Shown here in pieces: positions 17,637-25,762 of a stretch of DNA of 64,000 bases (the first letter of the stretch is position 1; every line of letters begins with the position of its first letter). The DNA comes from Methylobacterium sp. FF17 (GTDB taxonomy: Bacteria > Pseudomonadota > Alphaproteobacteria > Rhizobiales > Beijerinckiaceae). Below the pieces are notes generated by a model, which was not told the origin of the DNA, did not search any database, and was given only the letters and a program-made list of their open reading frames with translations. The position numbers were made by a program, and so were the translations under genes. The stretch covers positions 4,728,001 through 4,792,000 of the forward strand of contig NZ_CP107532.1 in the NCBI RefSeq assembly GCF_025813715.1, in the 5' to 3' direction.

Positions 17637-17668
17637 GGGGGTCCGTTCGGAAGAACGAACACACCCCC
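17637..17668. terminator. Imperfect GC-rich hairpin
   Basis: GGGGGT and ACCCCC form the outer stem and GTTCG and CGAAC the inner stem around a six-base loop, with a 2x2 internal mismatch. A T-run (CTTTTTG) follows 9 bases later on the plus strand. It lies 90 bp before mazG and could insulate that gene from the origin region. Confidence 0.4.
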
Positions 17669-17757
17669 GGCCAAGGCTTTTTGAAGGGAATTTCGGGAAT
17701 TAGGCACCGCTTCTCCCGCATTCGTCCCCAGCCTCACGGCCCGTCCCACGATCGGCT

Positions 17758-18618
17758 ATGGAACCATCATCGAGGGACGGGACGCGGAGCGACGTGGTGA
17801 GGATCGAGGATCTGCTGGCTCTGATGGCGACCCTGCGGGACCCGGAGGTCGGCTGCCCCTGGGACGTGGCGCAGGATTTCGCCAGCATCAGCCCCTACAC
17901 GGTGGAGGAAGCCTACGAGGTGGCTGACGCCATCGCGCGGGGCGACGTGGCGGACCTGCGCGACGAACTCGGCGACCTGCTGCTCCAGGTGGTCTTCCAC
18001 GCGCGCATCGCCGAGGAGGCCGGGCTCTTCGCCTTCCCGGACGTGGTCCGCGCGGTGGTGGAGAAGATGGTGCGGCGCCACCCGCACGTCTTCGCGCCGG
18101 ACGGCGCGCTCCTGCCCGCCGGCTCCCCCCGGCGCGAGCCCGAGGCGGTGGCGGCGCAGTGGGAGGCGATCAAGGCGGAGGAGCGCCGGGCGAAGCCCCC
18201 GGCCGAGGCGGGGCCGCTCGCCGGCATTCCCCTCGCCCTGCCCGCCCTGACCCGCGCCCAGAAGATCTCGGCCAAGGCCGCGACCTACGGCTTCGACTGG
18301 CCCGATCCCGATCAGGTGGTGCTGAAGGTGCGCGAGGAGATCGACGAGGTCGCCGACGCGATGGCGAACGGCACCCCGACGGCGGTGGCGGAAGAGATCG
18401 GCGACCTGCTGTTCTCGGTGGCCAACCTCGCCCGGCATCTCGGGATCGATCCGGAATATTCCCTACGAGAGGGGAATATGAAGTTCACCCGGCGCTTCGA
18501 CGCCATGGCGGCGACCCTGGCGGCGGAGGGGCGCGGCCTCGCCGACAGCGACCTCGACGCGATGGAGGCCGCCTGGCGGGCGGTCAAGTTGTCCGAGACG
18601 GGCGGGGCCAGTCGATGA
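17758..18618 (+). CDS. mazG: Nucleoside triphosphate pyrophosphohydrolase MazG
   Basis: A 286-residue protein with two MazG helical domains. The first has VGCPWDVAQDFASISPYTVEEAYEVADAI and DLRDELGDLLLQVVFHARIAEE (quoted in part: PYTVEEAYEVADAI, ELGDLLLQVVFHARIAEE), with the metal-binding EExxE/ExxD pattern; the second repeats it as VREEIDEVADAM and EEIGDLLFSVANLARHLGID. MazG hydrolyses all NTPs and dNTPs to monophosphates, limiting aberrant nucleotides and affecting (p)ppGpp. Its 3' end overlaps the convergent DoxX-like gene by 35 bp. Confidence 0.95.
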   Translation: MEPSSRDGTRSDVVRIEDLLALMATLRDPEVGCPWDVAQDFASISPYTVEEAYEVADAIARGDVADLRDELGDLLLQVVFHARIAEEAGLFAFPDVVRAVVEKMVRRHPHVFAPDGALLPAGSPRREPEAVAAQWEAIKAEERRAKPPAEAGPLAGIPLALPALTRAQKISAKAATYGFDWPDPDQVVLKVREEIDEVADAMANGTPTAVAEEIGDLLFSVANLARHLGIDPEYSLREGNMKFTRRFDAMAATLAAEGRGLADSDLDAMEAAWRAVKLSETGGASR

Positions 18619-18985
18619 CCCGCGCGGCATAGAGCGCCCACCAGACGAAGACGGGCTGAAACGCCAGCCGCGGGCCGTGATACCACCAGCTGTCGGGCAG
18701 GCCCGGCACGGCGATGCCTTCGAAGGCGTGCTTGAGATTGGCCGGGAAGACGCAGACCGCGTAGAGCGCGAGCCCGATCCCGGCCCAGCGCCGGGTGGGC
18801 GCGAAGGCGAGGCCGAGCACGCCGGCGAGTTCGCACAGGCCCGTGACGATCACGGTGAGGCGGGGCGCCGGCACCCAGTCCGGGATGATCGGCAGGAAGG
18901 CGTCGGGGGCAGCCAGGTGCACGGTGCCGATGAAGCCGTAGGCGGCCATCAGCGGGAGGCGCCACCGGAGCCGCGACGTCCTCAC
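18584..18985 (-). CDS. DoxX-like small membrane protein
   Basis: A 133-residue protein with four hydrophobic segments (for example LTVIVTGLCELAGVLGLAFA and WAGIGLALYAVCVFPANLKH), matching DoxX/DoxX-like membrane proteins. It ends with RVIDWPRPSRTT. The start overlaps the pabC stop by 4 bp, so it is probably co-transcribed with pabBAC; no link to folate synthesis is known. Function unknown. Confidence 0.78.
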   Translation of the reverse strand: MRTSRLRWRLPLMAAYGFIGTVHLAAPDAFLPIIPDWVPAPRLTVIVTGLCELAGVLGLAFAPTRRWAGIGLALYAVCVFPANLKHAFEGIAVPGLPDSWWYHGPRLAFQPVFVWWALYAARVIDWPRPSRTT

Positions 18986-19806
18986 GGGGCCATCGCCCCG
19001 CGCAGGTCGGCCACGAGGGCCGCGACCCCGGAATGGTCCGCGCTGGCGAAGGCGGTCGCGCCGATCGCCGTCACGGGAGCCAGGCCCCGCAGGGAATTGG
19101 TCGCGAACACCGCCTCGGCGCGCAGGAGCGCGTCGAGATCGAAGCTCCGTTCCGCGCTCGACAGCCCGAGCCGCGGCGCGCGCGCGAGAACCTCGGCGCG
19201 CAGGATGCCGGGCAGCACGCCGTCCGAGAGGGGCGGGGTGACGAGGACGCCGTCGATCACCGCGAACAGGTTGGCCGTGCCGGCGCAGGCCACATGCCCC
19301 TTCGTGTTGCCGAACAGGGCCTCGTCGAACCCGGCCGCCCGCGCCTCGCCCGCCGCCAGCACCGCGTCGAGGTAGCCCAGCGTCTTCAGGCTCGCGGCCG
19401 GGGAGGTCTCGTTGCGGCGGATCGCGGTGGCGTGGAGGGTGAGGGGGGCGAAGGCCAGGCTCGGCGCCACGGGGGCGGAGCGCGCGAAGAGCAGCGGCCG
19501 GGCCTCGGCGGGGGGCGCGAGGCCGCGCGGTCCGGCGCCCCGCGTGATGGTGGTGCGGATCGCCGCGAGCGGGCCTTCCTCCGCCGCCGCCAGGGCCCGC
19601 ATGGCCGTGGCGATGCGCTCGGGCGGAACCGGAAAGCCGAGGGCCGCGGTGGCCGCCGAGAGGCGCGCCACGTGGGCGGCCTCGAACAGGATGCGGCCGT
19701 GGCGGGCGAGCGCGGTGTCGAACACCCCGTCGCCGAGCGTCAGGCCCCGGTCGGCGAGGTCGAAGGGCACCGGCCCCGGCGTGAGGCGTCCGTCAAACCA
19801 CAGCAT
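18982..19806 (-). CDS. pabC: Aminodeoxychorismate lyase / class IV aminotransferase
   Basis: A 274-residue fold-type IV PLP enzyme. FDLADRGLTLGDGVFDTALA, RRNETSPAASLKTLGYLDAV (with the PLP Lys in SLKT) and LFGNTKGHVACAGTANLFAV fit aminodeoxychorismate lyase, which releases p-aminobenzoate and pyruvate from 4-amino-4-deoxychorismate in folate synthesis. The start overlaps pabA by 14 bp, and pabB lies just upstream, which supports PabC over a branched-chain or D-amino acid transaminase. Confidence 0.88.
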   Translation of the reverse strand: MLWFDGRLTPGPVPFDLADRGLTLGDGVFDTALARHGRILFEAAHVARLSAATAALGFPVPPERIATAMRALAAAEEGPLAAIRTTITRGAGPRGLAPPAEARPLLFARSAPVAPSLAFAPLTLHATAIRRNETSPAASLKTLGYLDAVLAAGEARAAGFDEALFGNTKGHVACAGTANLFAVIDGVLVTPPLSDGVLPGILRAEVLARAPRLGLSSAERSFDLDALLRAEAVFATNSLRGLAPVTAIGATAFASADHSGVAALVADLRGAMAP

Positions 19807-20413
19807 CGGTCGAGGCCGGTGCCGCGTGATCGGTGCGCCAGTCGCGCGCCAGTCGCAGGAAGTTGCCGAACAGGGCGTGGCCGTCCTCGGTGAGCACGGA
19901 TTCCGGGTGGAACTGCACGCCCCAGGTCGGGTGGCTCCGGTGCGAGAGGGCCATGACCTCGCCCTCCGTCGAGACCGCGTCGATGCGCAGGCGCTCGGCC
20001 ATGCCGGGCTCCGGCGCCACGATGAGGGAATGGTAGCGCCCGACCCGCATCGGATCGGGCAGGCCGGTGAACAGGCCGGTCCCGTCGTGCCGGACCGGCG
20101 TCGCCTGCCCGTGCAGGGGGCGCGTCGCCCGCGCGACCCGGCCGCCGAAGGCCGCGCCGATGGCCTGGTGGCCGAGGCAGACCCCGAGCAGCGGCACTGC
20201 GCCGGAGAGTTCGCGGATGGCCGGCAACGAGATGCCGGCCTCCGCCGGGGTGCAGGGGCCGGGGGAGATCACGATGGCCTCCGGCGCGAGCGCCCGGATG
20301 CCCGCCACATCGAGGGCGTCGTTGCGCGCCACCTGCACGGTCTCGCCGAGCTCCTCGAAGTAGCGCACCACGTTGAAGACGAAGCTGTCGTAATTGTCGA
20401 TGACGAGGATCAC
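19793..20413 (-). CDS. pabA: Aminodeoxychorismate synthase glutamine amidotransferase subunit
   Basis: 206 residues from GTG 20413, which overlaps the pabB stop as GTGA. VILVIDNYDSFVFNVVRYFE, the oxyanion-hole ISPGPCTPAEAG, the nucleophile GVCLGHQAIGAAFGG and the His-x-Glu pair VQFHPESVLTEDG define a complete class I amidotransferase. It hydrolyses glutamine and channels ammonia to PabB. Because no trp genes adjoin and the partner carries the PabB-type PIKGT motif, PabA is preferred; in many bacteria one amidotransferase serves both PabB and TrpE. Confidence 0.92.
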   Translation of the reverse strand: MILVIDNYDSFVFNVVRYFEELGETVQVARNDALDVAGIRALAPEAIVISPGPCTPAEAGISLPAIRELSGAVPLLGVCLGHQAIGAAFGGRVARATRPLHGQATPVRHDGTGLFTGLPDPMRVGRYHSLIVAPEPGMAERLRIDAVSTEGEVMALSHRSHPTWGVQFHPESVLTEDGHALFGNFLRLARDWRTDHAAPASTDAVV

Positions 20414-21894
20414 GGCGCCCTCCCCGTCCCGGATCCGCGGGCGTCGGGCTCGAAGGCTTCCGGTTCGAAGGCTTCCGGTACGAAGGCTTCCGGTACGAAG
20501 GCTTCCGGTACGAAGGCTTCCGGCTCGAAGGCCTGGAACACCCGCGCGGCCTTGGTCAGGGTCTCCTCGTATTCCGGCCCCGGCTCCGAGAGCAGGGTGA
20601 CGCCCCCGCCCGCCTGGAGCACGGCCGTGCGCGCGTCCATGAACACGGTGCGGATGGCGATCGCGGTGTCGAGGTCGCCCTCGAACCCCAGCGCGCCGAT
20701 GGCGCCGCAATAGAGTTCGCGGGCATCCCCCTCGATCTCGGTGATGATGTCCATGGCGCGCAGCTTCGGCGCGCCGGTGATCGAGCCGCCCGGGAAGGTG
20801 GCGGCGATCAGGTCGAGGGCGTCGAGGCCGGGTTTGAGGGTTCCGGTGACCACCGAGACGAGATGGTGGACGGACGCATAGGATTCGAGCCCGCACAGGA
20901 CCGGCACCCGCACGCTGTGGGGCTCGCAGATGCGCGAGAGGTCGTTGCGCAGCAGATCCACGATCATGATGTTCTCCGCCCGCTCCTTGGGGTTGGCCTG
21001 GAGGGCCTCTCCCAGGCGCGCATCGGCTTCCGGGTCGGCCACGCGCCGCACCGTGCCCTTGATCGGCCGGGTCTCGATGGCCCGCCCGCTGAGCTTGAGG
21101 AAGCGCTCGGGGCTGCTGGAGGCGATGCGCAGCGGGCCGAAGTCGAGATAGGCGCCGAAGGTCGAGGGGTTCGTGGCGCGCAGGCGCCGGTAGAGCTTGA
21201 GCGGGTCGAACCCTTCGGGCAGGTCGGCCTCGAAGCGCTGGGCGATGTTGGCCTGGTAGATGTCGCCGGCCCGGATGTAGGCGCGCACCCGCTCCACCGC
21301 CGCCTCGTAGGCGGCCTGCGAAAAATTCGAGCGCCATTCGAGCGGCCCCTGCGCCGCCGGCGCGGGGCTCGGCCGGGCCTCGGCCAGCAGGCGTGTGAAC
21401 TGCGCCAGCCGGGCCCGGGCCCGGGCCTCGCGCGCGGCCGGGTCGGTCTCGGGAAAGCCGGTGGCGAGGAGGCGGCAGCGCCCGGTGGCGTGGTCGATGC
21501 TGAGCACCGTGTCGTAGAGGTTGAAGGCGATGTCGTCGCAGAGACCCGCCCGCCGGGCCGGGGGCGCCACCCGCTCCAGCGCCGCGCCGAGATCGTAGGC
21601 GACGTAGCCGATCGCCCCGCCCGCGAAGTCCGGCAGGTCGGGGTCGCGCGCCGTGCGATAGGGGGCGAGGCAGGCGCGCAGGGCCTCGAGACCGGAGCCC
21701 GGCAGGTTTCGTCCGTCGAGGGTGGCGACGCCATCGCGACAGCGGAAGCGCCCGAACGGGTCCGCCGCCAGGGTGGAGGTCCGGCCCAGGGTGTCGTGGT
21801 GCATGGCGCTGTCGAGGAAGGCGAGGTCCGGCAGCGCGGCCAGGGCCTCGGCCGCCGCGACGGCATCGACGGACGGGATGTCAGCAATCCACAT
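20410..21894 (-). CDS. pabB: Aminodeoxychorismate synthase component I
   Basis: A 494-residue chorismate-utilising enzyme. The motif ETRPIKGTVRR contains the Lys of PIKGT that marks PabB (TrpE has PIAGT); FPGGSITGAPKLRAMDIITE and CGAIGALGFEGDLDTAIAIRT complete the active site. It aminates chorismate to 4-amino-4-deoxychorismate. Oddly, the C-terminus is extended by about 40 residues of EAFVP/EAFEP pentapeptide repeats encoded by a 15-bp minisatellite, beyond the normal family end near KAARVFQAF. It is the first gene of pabB-pabA-pabC and divergent from rimO. Confidence 0.93.
   Translation of the reverse strand: MWIADIPSVDAVAAAEALAALPDLAFLDSAMHHDTLGRTSTLAADPFGRFRCRDGVATLDGRNLPGSGLEALRACLAPYRTARDPDLPDFAGGAIGYVAYDLGAALERVAPPARRAGLCDDIAFNLYDTVLSIDHATGRCRLLATGFPETDPAAREARARARLAQFTRLLAEARPSPAPAAQGPLEWRSNFSQAAYEAAVERVRAYIRAGDIYQANIAQRFEADLPEGFDPLKLYRRLRATNPSTFGAYLDFGPLRIASSSPERFLKLSGRAIETRPIKGTVRRVADPEADARLGEALQANPKERAENIMIVDLLRNDLSRICEPHSVRVPVLCGLESYASVHHLVSVVTGTLKPGLDALDLIAATFPGGSITGAPKLRAMDIITEIEGDARELYCGAIGALGFEGDLDTAIAIRTVFMDARTAVLQAGGGVTLLSEPGPEYEETLTKAARVFQAFEPEAFVPEAFVPEAFVPEAFEPEAFEPDARGSGTGRAP
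20451..20525. repeat. 15-bp tandem repeat (5 units) in the 3' end of pabB
   Basis: Unit CGAAGGCTTCCGGTA on the plus strand, at 20451, 20466, 20481, 20496 and 20511; the three central copies are identical. On the coding strand it gives EAFVP/EAFEP pentapeptides. Being a multiple of three it can expand or contract without breaking the frame. Confidence 0.9.
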
Positions 21895-22134
21895 GATGAC
21901 TCGAAGATGTCGGGGACGCGGCGAAGGTCATGAGTCGGGTTCTGGAGCGGGCCTGCGGGTACCATGCTCAGGTGGCATGCGCGACGGCGTGGCAAAAGCG
22001 CGATCCGCGCATGGCTCGGATCCGCGCGGCTCGCCTGACGGCACGAATCCCGTTATAGGGCTGTCAACCTCTTTGTCCCGCCCTCCCCCGATTCCACGGC
22101 CCCTCCGGTCTCCGGTCCGGCCCGACGAGCCTCC

Positions 22135-23499
22135 ATGACCGCATCGCCCCTGCTACCCACCGTCCCGACGGCGCCCGATGCGGCCCTCAAGGCGGCTCCC
22201 AAGATCTCCTTCGTGTCGCTGGGCTGCCCCAAGGCGCTGGTGGATTCCGAGCGCATCCTCACGCACCTGCGCGCGGAGGGCTACGAGCTCGCCCGGCGGC
22301 ATGACGGCGCGGACGTCGTCATCGTCAACACCTGCGGCTTCCTCGATTCGGCCAAGGCCGAATCGCTCTCGGCCATCGGCGAGGCCATGGCGGAGAACGG
22401 CCGCGTCATCGTGACGGGCTGCATGGGCGCCCAGCCGGACGAGATCCGCGAAAAGTACCCGAACCTGCTCGCGGTCACCGGGCCGCAGGCCTACGAATCG
22501 GTGGTGGCGGCGGTGCACGAGGCGGTGCCTCCGGCCCACGACCCGTTCCTCGATCTCGTGCCGCCGCAGGGGGTGAAGCTCACCCCGCGCCACTACGCGT
22601 ACCTGAAGATTTCCGAGGGCTGCAACAACCGCTGCACCTTCTGCATCATCCCGAGCTTGCGCGGCGACCTCGTCAGCCGGCCGGCGGGCGACGTGCTGCG
22701 CGAGGCGGAAAAACTGGTGAAGGCCGGCGTCAAGGAACTGCTGGTGGTCTCGCAGGACACCTCCGCCTACGGGGTCGACATCCGCTACGCGTCGAGCCCC
22801 TGGCGCGACCGGGAGGTGCGGGCGAAGTTCTACGATCTCGCCGCCGAACTCGGCGAACTCGGGGCCTGGGTGCGGATGCACTACGTCTACCCCTACCCGC
22901 ACGTGGACGAGGTCATCCCGCTGATGGCCGAGGGCAAGGTGCTGCCGTATCTCGACATGCCGCTCCAGCACGCCAGCCCGTCCGTGCTCAGGCGCATGCG
23001 CCGGCCCGGCAACCAGGAGAAGCAGTTGGAGCGCATCCGGCGCTGGCGCGAGATCTGCCCGGACCTCGCCATCCGCTCCACCTTCATCGTGGGCTTCCCC
23101 GGCGAGACCGAGGCCGAGTTCGAGGAATTGCTGGCCTGGATTCGCGAAGCCAGGCTCGAGCGCGTCGGCTGCTTCGAGTTCGAGCCGGTGGGTGGCGCGG
23201 TGGCCAACGGCCTCGGCGATCCGGTGCCGCCGGAGGTCAAGGCCGAGCGCAAGCGCCGCTTCATGGAGGCGCAGCAGGGCGTCTCCGCCCGCCTGCAGAA
23301 GGCCCGCATCGGCAAGCGCCTGCCCGTGATCATCGACGCGGCCGAGGGCGGCATCGCCAAGGGCCGCTCGAAGTACGACGCCCCCGAGATCGACGGCAAC
23401 GTCCACGTCACGTCGCGCCGGCCCCTGCGGGTCGGCGACATCGTGACCGTGAAGATCGAGCGCGCGGACGCGTACGATCTCTATGGGAGTGCGGTCTAG
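22135..23499 (+). CDS. rimO: Ribosomal protein S12 methylthiotransferase RimO
   Basis: A 454-residue radical-SAM enzyme. The N-terminal methylthiotransferase domain has cysteines in [25 protein letters not shown] and [12 protein letters not shown]; the radical-SAM cluster motif CNNRCTFC lies in [20 protein letters not shown]; a TRAM domain closes the protein ([12 protein letters not shown]...[12 protein letters not shown]). RimO adds a methylthio group to the conserved Asp of S12, here distinguished from MiaB by [12 protein letters not shown] and IIPSLRG. It is divergent from pabB across 240 bp. Confidence 0.96.
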   Translation: MTASPLLPTVPTAPDAALKAAPKISFVSLGCPKALVDSERILTHLRAEGYELARRHDGADVVIVNTCGFLDSAKAESLSAIGEAMAENGRVIVTGCMGAQPDEIREKYPNLLAVTGPQAYESVVAAVHEAVPPAHDPFLDLVPPQGVKLTPRHYAYLKISEGCNNRCTFCIIPSLRGDLVSRPAGDVLREAEKLVKAGVKELLVVSQDTSAYGVDIRYASSPWRDREVRAKFYDLAAELGELGAWVRMHYVYPYPHVDEVIPLMAEGKVLPYLDMPLQHASPSVLRRMRRPGNQEKQLERIRRWREICPDLAIRSTFIVGFPGETEAEFEELLAWIREARLERVGCFEFEPVGGAVANGLGDPVPPEVKAERKRRFMEAQQGVSARLQKARIGKRLPVIIDAAEGGIAKGRSKYDAPEIDGNVHVTSRRPLRVGDIVTVKIERADAYDLYGSAV

Positions 23500-23598
23500 G
23501 ACCCGGGGAACTCTCCTCCCCGCAAGGGGGAGGGAAACGCGTCTGACTCGGACAGGGAAGCGCCGCTGGGAGGATTTGGGGCCAATCGGTCTCGCGTC

Positions 23599-24237
23599 CT
23601 ACCCGCTCCCGCCCCCGATCGCTCCGCTCACGACCCGCCCGACCCCGGCCGCCGCCATCTCGGCCCAGGCCCGCGCCACCGAGCCGTCGCGGTCGATCCC
23701 CCGCACGGCATCCTCGACCACCACGGCCTCGAACCCGGCCGCCCGGGCGTCCAGGGCGCTCCAGGCGACGCAGTAATCGGTGGCGAGGCCGCACAGCACC
23801 ACGCGGGTGAAGCCGCGCTCCCTCAGGTAGCCGGCCAGCCCGGTCGGTGTGCGCCGGTCGGCCTCCAGGAAGGCCGAGTAGCTGTCGACGTGCCGGTGAT
23901 GGCCCTTGCGGATCACCAGTTCGGCGCGCTCCGCCGCGAGCCCGGGAGCGAGCGCGGCCCCGGCGCTGCCCTGCACGCAATGCTCCGGCCACAGCACCTG
24001 CGGGCCGTAGTCCAGCGCCACCGTGTCGAAGGGCGCCCGGCCGGGATGGCGCGTGGCGAAGGAGACGTGGCCCGGCGGATGCCAGTCCTGCGTCACCACC
24101 GCGTGCGGGAAACGCCCGAGCAGGCGGTTGATCGGGGCGATCACCGCGTCCCCATCGGGTACGGCGAGCGCCCCGCCGGGCAGGAAATCCACCTGGACGT
24201 CGATGACGAGGAGGATCTCCCGCTCGTCCGGCGTCAC
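23599..24237 (-). CDS. pncA: Nicotinamidase
   Basis: A 212-residue isochorismatase-fold amidase. The catalytic triad is visible as Asp in VIDVQVDFLPGGAL, Lys in VIRKGHHRHVDSYS and Cys in GLATDYCVAWSALDA; metal ligands appear in TQDWHPPGHVSFA. It deamidates nicotinamide to nicotinate in NAD salvage. It overlaps the stop of the upstream quinone oxidoreductase gene by 4 bp on the same strand, suggesting co-transcription. Confidence 0.93.
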   Translation of the reverse strand: MTPDEREILLVIDVQVDFLPGGALAVPDGDAVIAPINRLLGRFPHAVVTQDWHPPGHVSFATRHPGRAPFDTVALDYGPQVLWPEHCVQGSAGAALAPGLAAERAELVIRKGHHRHVDSYSAFLEADRRTPTGLAGYLRERGFTRVVLCGLATDYCVAWSALDARAAGFEAVVVEDAVRGIDRDGSVARAWAEMAAAGVGRVVSGAIGGGSG

Positions 24238-25208
24238 GGGATCATCACCGTGGCGCCCGTGGTCTTGCGGGCGGCCAGATCCCGATGGACCTGCTGCACG
24301 TCGGCGAGCTTGGCCGTGCTGTGGACCGGGATCTTCACCGCCCCGCTCGCCACTACGGAGAACAGGTTCTCGGCCATGGCGTCGAGGGTCTCGCGCTTGC
24401 TCGCATGGGCGAAGAGCGAGGGGCGGGTGGCGTAGAGCGAGCCTTTCTGGCCGAGCAGCGCCAAGCTGAAATCGTCCACCGGGCCGGAGGCCGAGCCGAA
24501 GCTGACGAACATCCCCAGCGGGCTGATGCAGTCGAGGGAGGCCGGGAAGGTGTCCTTGCCGACCCCGTCATAGACCACGGGCACGCCCTTGCCCTTCGTG
24601 ATCTCCCGGACGCGTGCGGCAAAATCCTCGTCGCGGTAGAGGATGACGTGGTCGCAGCCGTTGGCGCGGGCCAACTCCGCCTTCTCCTCGGACCCGACGG
24701 TGCCGATCACCGTGGCGCCGAGGTGCTTGGCCCATTGGCAGGCGATGAGGCCGACGCCGCCGGCGGCGGCGTGGAACAGGATGGTGTCGCCGGGCTTCAC
24801 CGCGTAGGTCCGGTGCAGCAGGTACTCGGCGGTGAGGCCCTTGAGCATCATCGCGGCGGCGGTCTTGTCGTCGACCCCGTCGGCGAGGTGCACGGCCGCG
24901 CTCGCCTCGATCACGACCTCCTCCGCATAGGTGCTCGCGGCCGAGCCGTAGGCCACCCGCTCGCCGACCCGGAAGTTCGTGACGCCGTCGCCGACCGCCA
25001 CGACCTCGCCGGCGCCCTCCTTGCCGGGGGTGAAGGGCAGCTGCGGCGCCTTGTAGGCGCCCGAGCGGAAGTAGATGTCGATGAAGTTGACACCGATGGC
25101 GGTCTGCCGGACGTGGATCTGACCGGGACCCGGGGCCGGAAGCGTCACGTCCTCGTAGCGCATCACCTCGGGGCCGCCGTACTCGTGAACCTGGATCGCC
25201 TTCGGCAT
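24234..25208 (-). CDS. NADPH:quinone oxidoreductase (zeta-crystallin type)
   Basis: 324 residues from ATG 25208 (MPKAIQVHEYGGPEVMRYED); the frame extends upstream but similarity starts here. It is a medium-chain dehydrogenase without the catalytic zinc residues: NFIDIYFRSGAYKAPQLPFT, GKEGAGEVVAVGDGV and the Rossmann motif HAAAGGVGLIACQWAKHLGA. Such enzymes reduce quinones or other electrophilic carbonyls with NADPH. The physiological substrate is unknown. Confidence 0.92.
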   Translation of the reverse strand: MPKAIQVHEYGGPEVMRYEDVTLPAPGPGQIHVRQTAIGVNFIDIYFRSGAYKAPQLPFTPGKEGAGEVVAVGDGVTNFRVGERVAYGSAASTYAEEVVIEASAAVHLADGVDDKTAAAMMLKGLTAEYLLHRTYAVKPGDTILFHAAAGGVGLIACQWAKHLGATVIGTVGSEEKAELARANGCDHVILYRDEDFAARVREITKGKGVPVVYDGVGKDTFPASLDCISPLGMFVSFGSASGPVDDFSLALLGQKGSLYATRPSLFAHASKRETLDAMAENLFSVVASGAVKIPVHSTAKLADVQQVHRDLAARKTTGATVMIP

Positions 25209-25534
25209 CGTGTCGTTCCTCTGTCTGGGTCTTCGTTTGGTCTTGGGCTGATCTGCGGCGGGACCGGCGCGGGGCCACCGACCGCGATGGACAGCGACAT
25301 AGACGGTCCCGGCATCCCGGCAACGGCGCAAGCTCTCATCCCGCCTCCGCCACGCCATGTGCGCCAACGCACCGGCCTGGAACGGCGGGGCTGCGGTCGC
25401 GATCCGATTGCGTCCGTGGCGGCCGCGTGATTAACGCAGATTAATCGGCTTCGCGGCCCGCGGAGGCGTGGGGCGCGGGAGACGGCCGACCCGGTCCGGC
25501 CGGGACGACACGACCACGAGGGCGGATCGGCTGG
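25209..25534. other. Intergenic region
   Basis: 326 bp between the divergent quinone oxidoreductase gene and a small hypothetical gene. The stretch GTGATTAACGCAGATTAATCGGC (as GATTAACGCAGATTAATC, 25430-25447) is an AT-rich imperfect dyad and may be a regulator site. No gene was recognised. Confidence 0.4.
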
Positions 25535-25762
25535 ATGGACGAGATCGTGTGGATACGTCCCGCCGGGTACGACCCCGCCGTGCAGCCGGGCACGATCCTG
25601 CGTCCGGATGCGGGGCTGCCGGAATTCCGGGTCCTGGCCCGCCGCCCCGTGGTGATGATGTTTCATGCCGGGCCGGACTGGGACATCCGGCCCTTCACCC
25701 AGCTCACCCTGCGGCTCGTCGAGCCGGAGGAGGCCTCCCCTCAGACGATGCCGGTGAGGTAG
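25535..25762 (+). CDS. Small hypothetical protein
   Basis: A 75-residue protein, MDEIVWIRPAGYDPAVQPGT..., with no recognised family. Residues 46-60 (VVMMFHAGPDWDIRPF) look like a buried strand and turn. The start is a clean ATG after CGGCTGG, and codon usage looks coding (GC third positions). Its end overlaps the convergent GntP permease stop by 22 bp. It could be a real small gene or a chance frame. Confidence 0.45.
   Translation: MDEIVWIRPAGYDPAVQPGTILRPDAGLPEFRVLARRPVVMMFHAGPDWDIRPFTQLTLRLVEPEEASPQTMPVR

Larger units (their letters stand above)
17286..17757. other. Putative iteron-type replication origin region
   Basis: 472 bp without a convincing gene between divergent repA and mazG. 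In order it holds six iterons (17350-17532) interspersed with a DnaA-box match TTATCCACG (17410-17418; 8 of 9 bases of TTATNCACA), then an AT-rich tract (about 17565-17635) fitting a DNA-unwinding element, an inverted repeat (17585-17606) and a GC hairpin (17637-17668). Initiator gene, iterons, DnaA box and AT-rich tract together match the layout of theta-replicating plasmid origins. Activity is inferred. Confidence 0.65.

Noticed and set aside
19793..21894. Anthranilate synthase TrpE/TrpG
   Set aside because: Component I has the PabB-type PIKGT motif, and pabC follows in the same operon.
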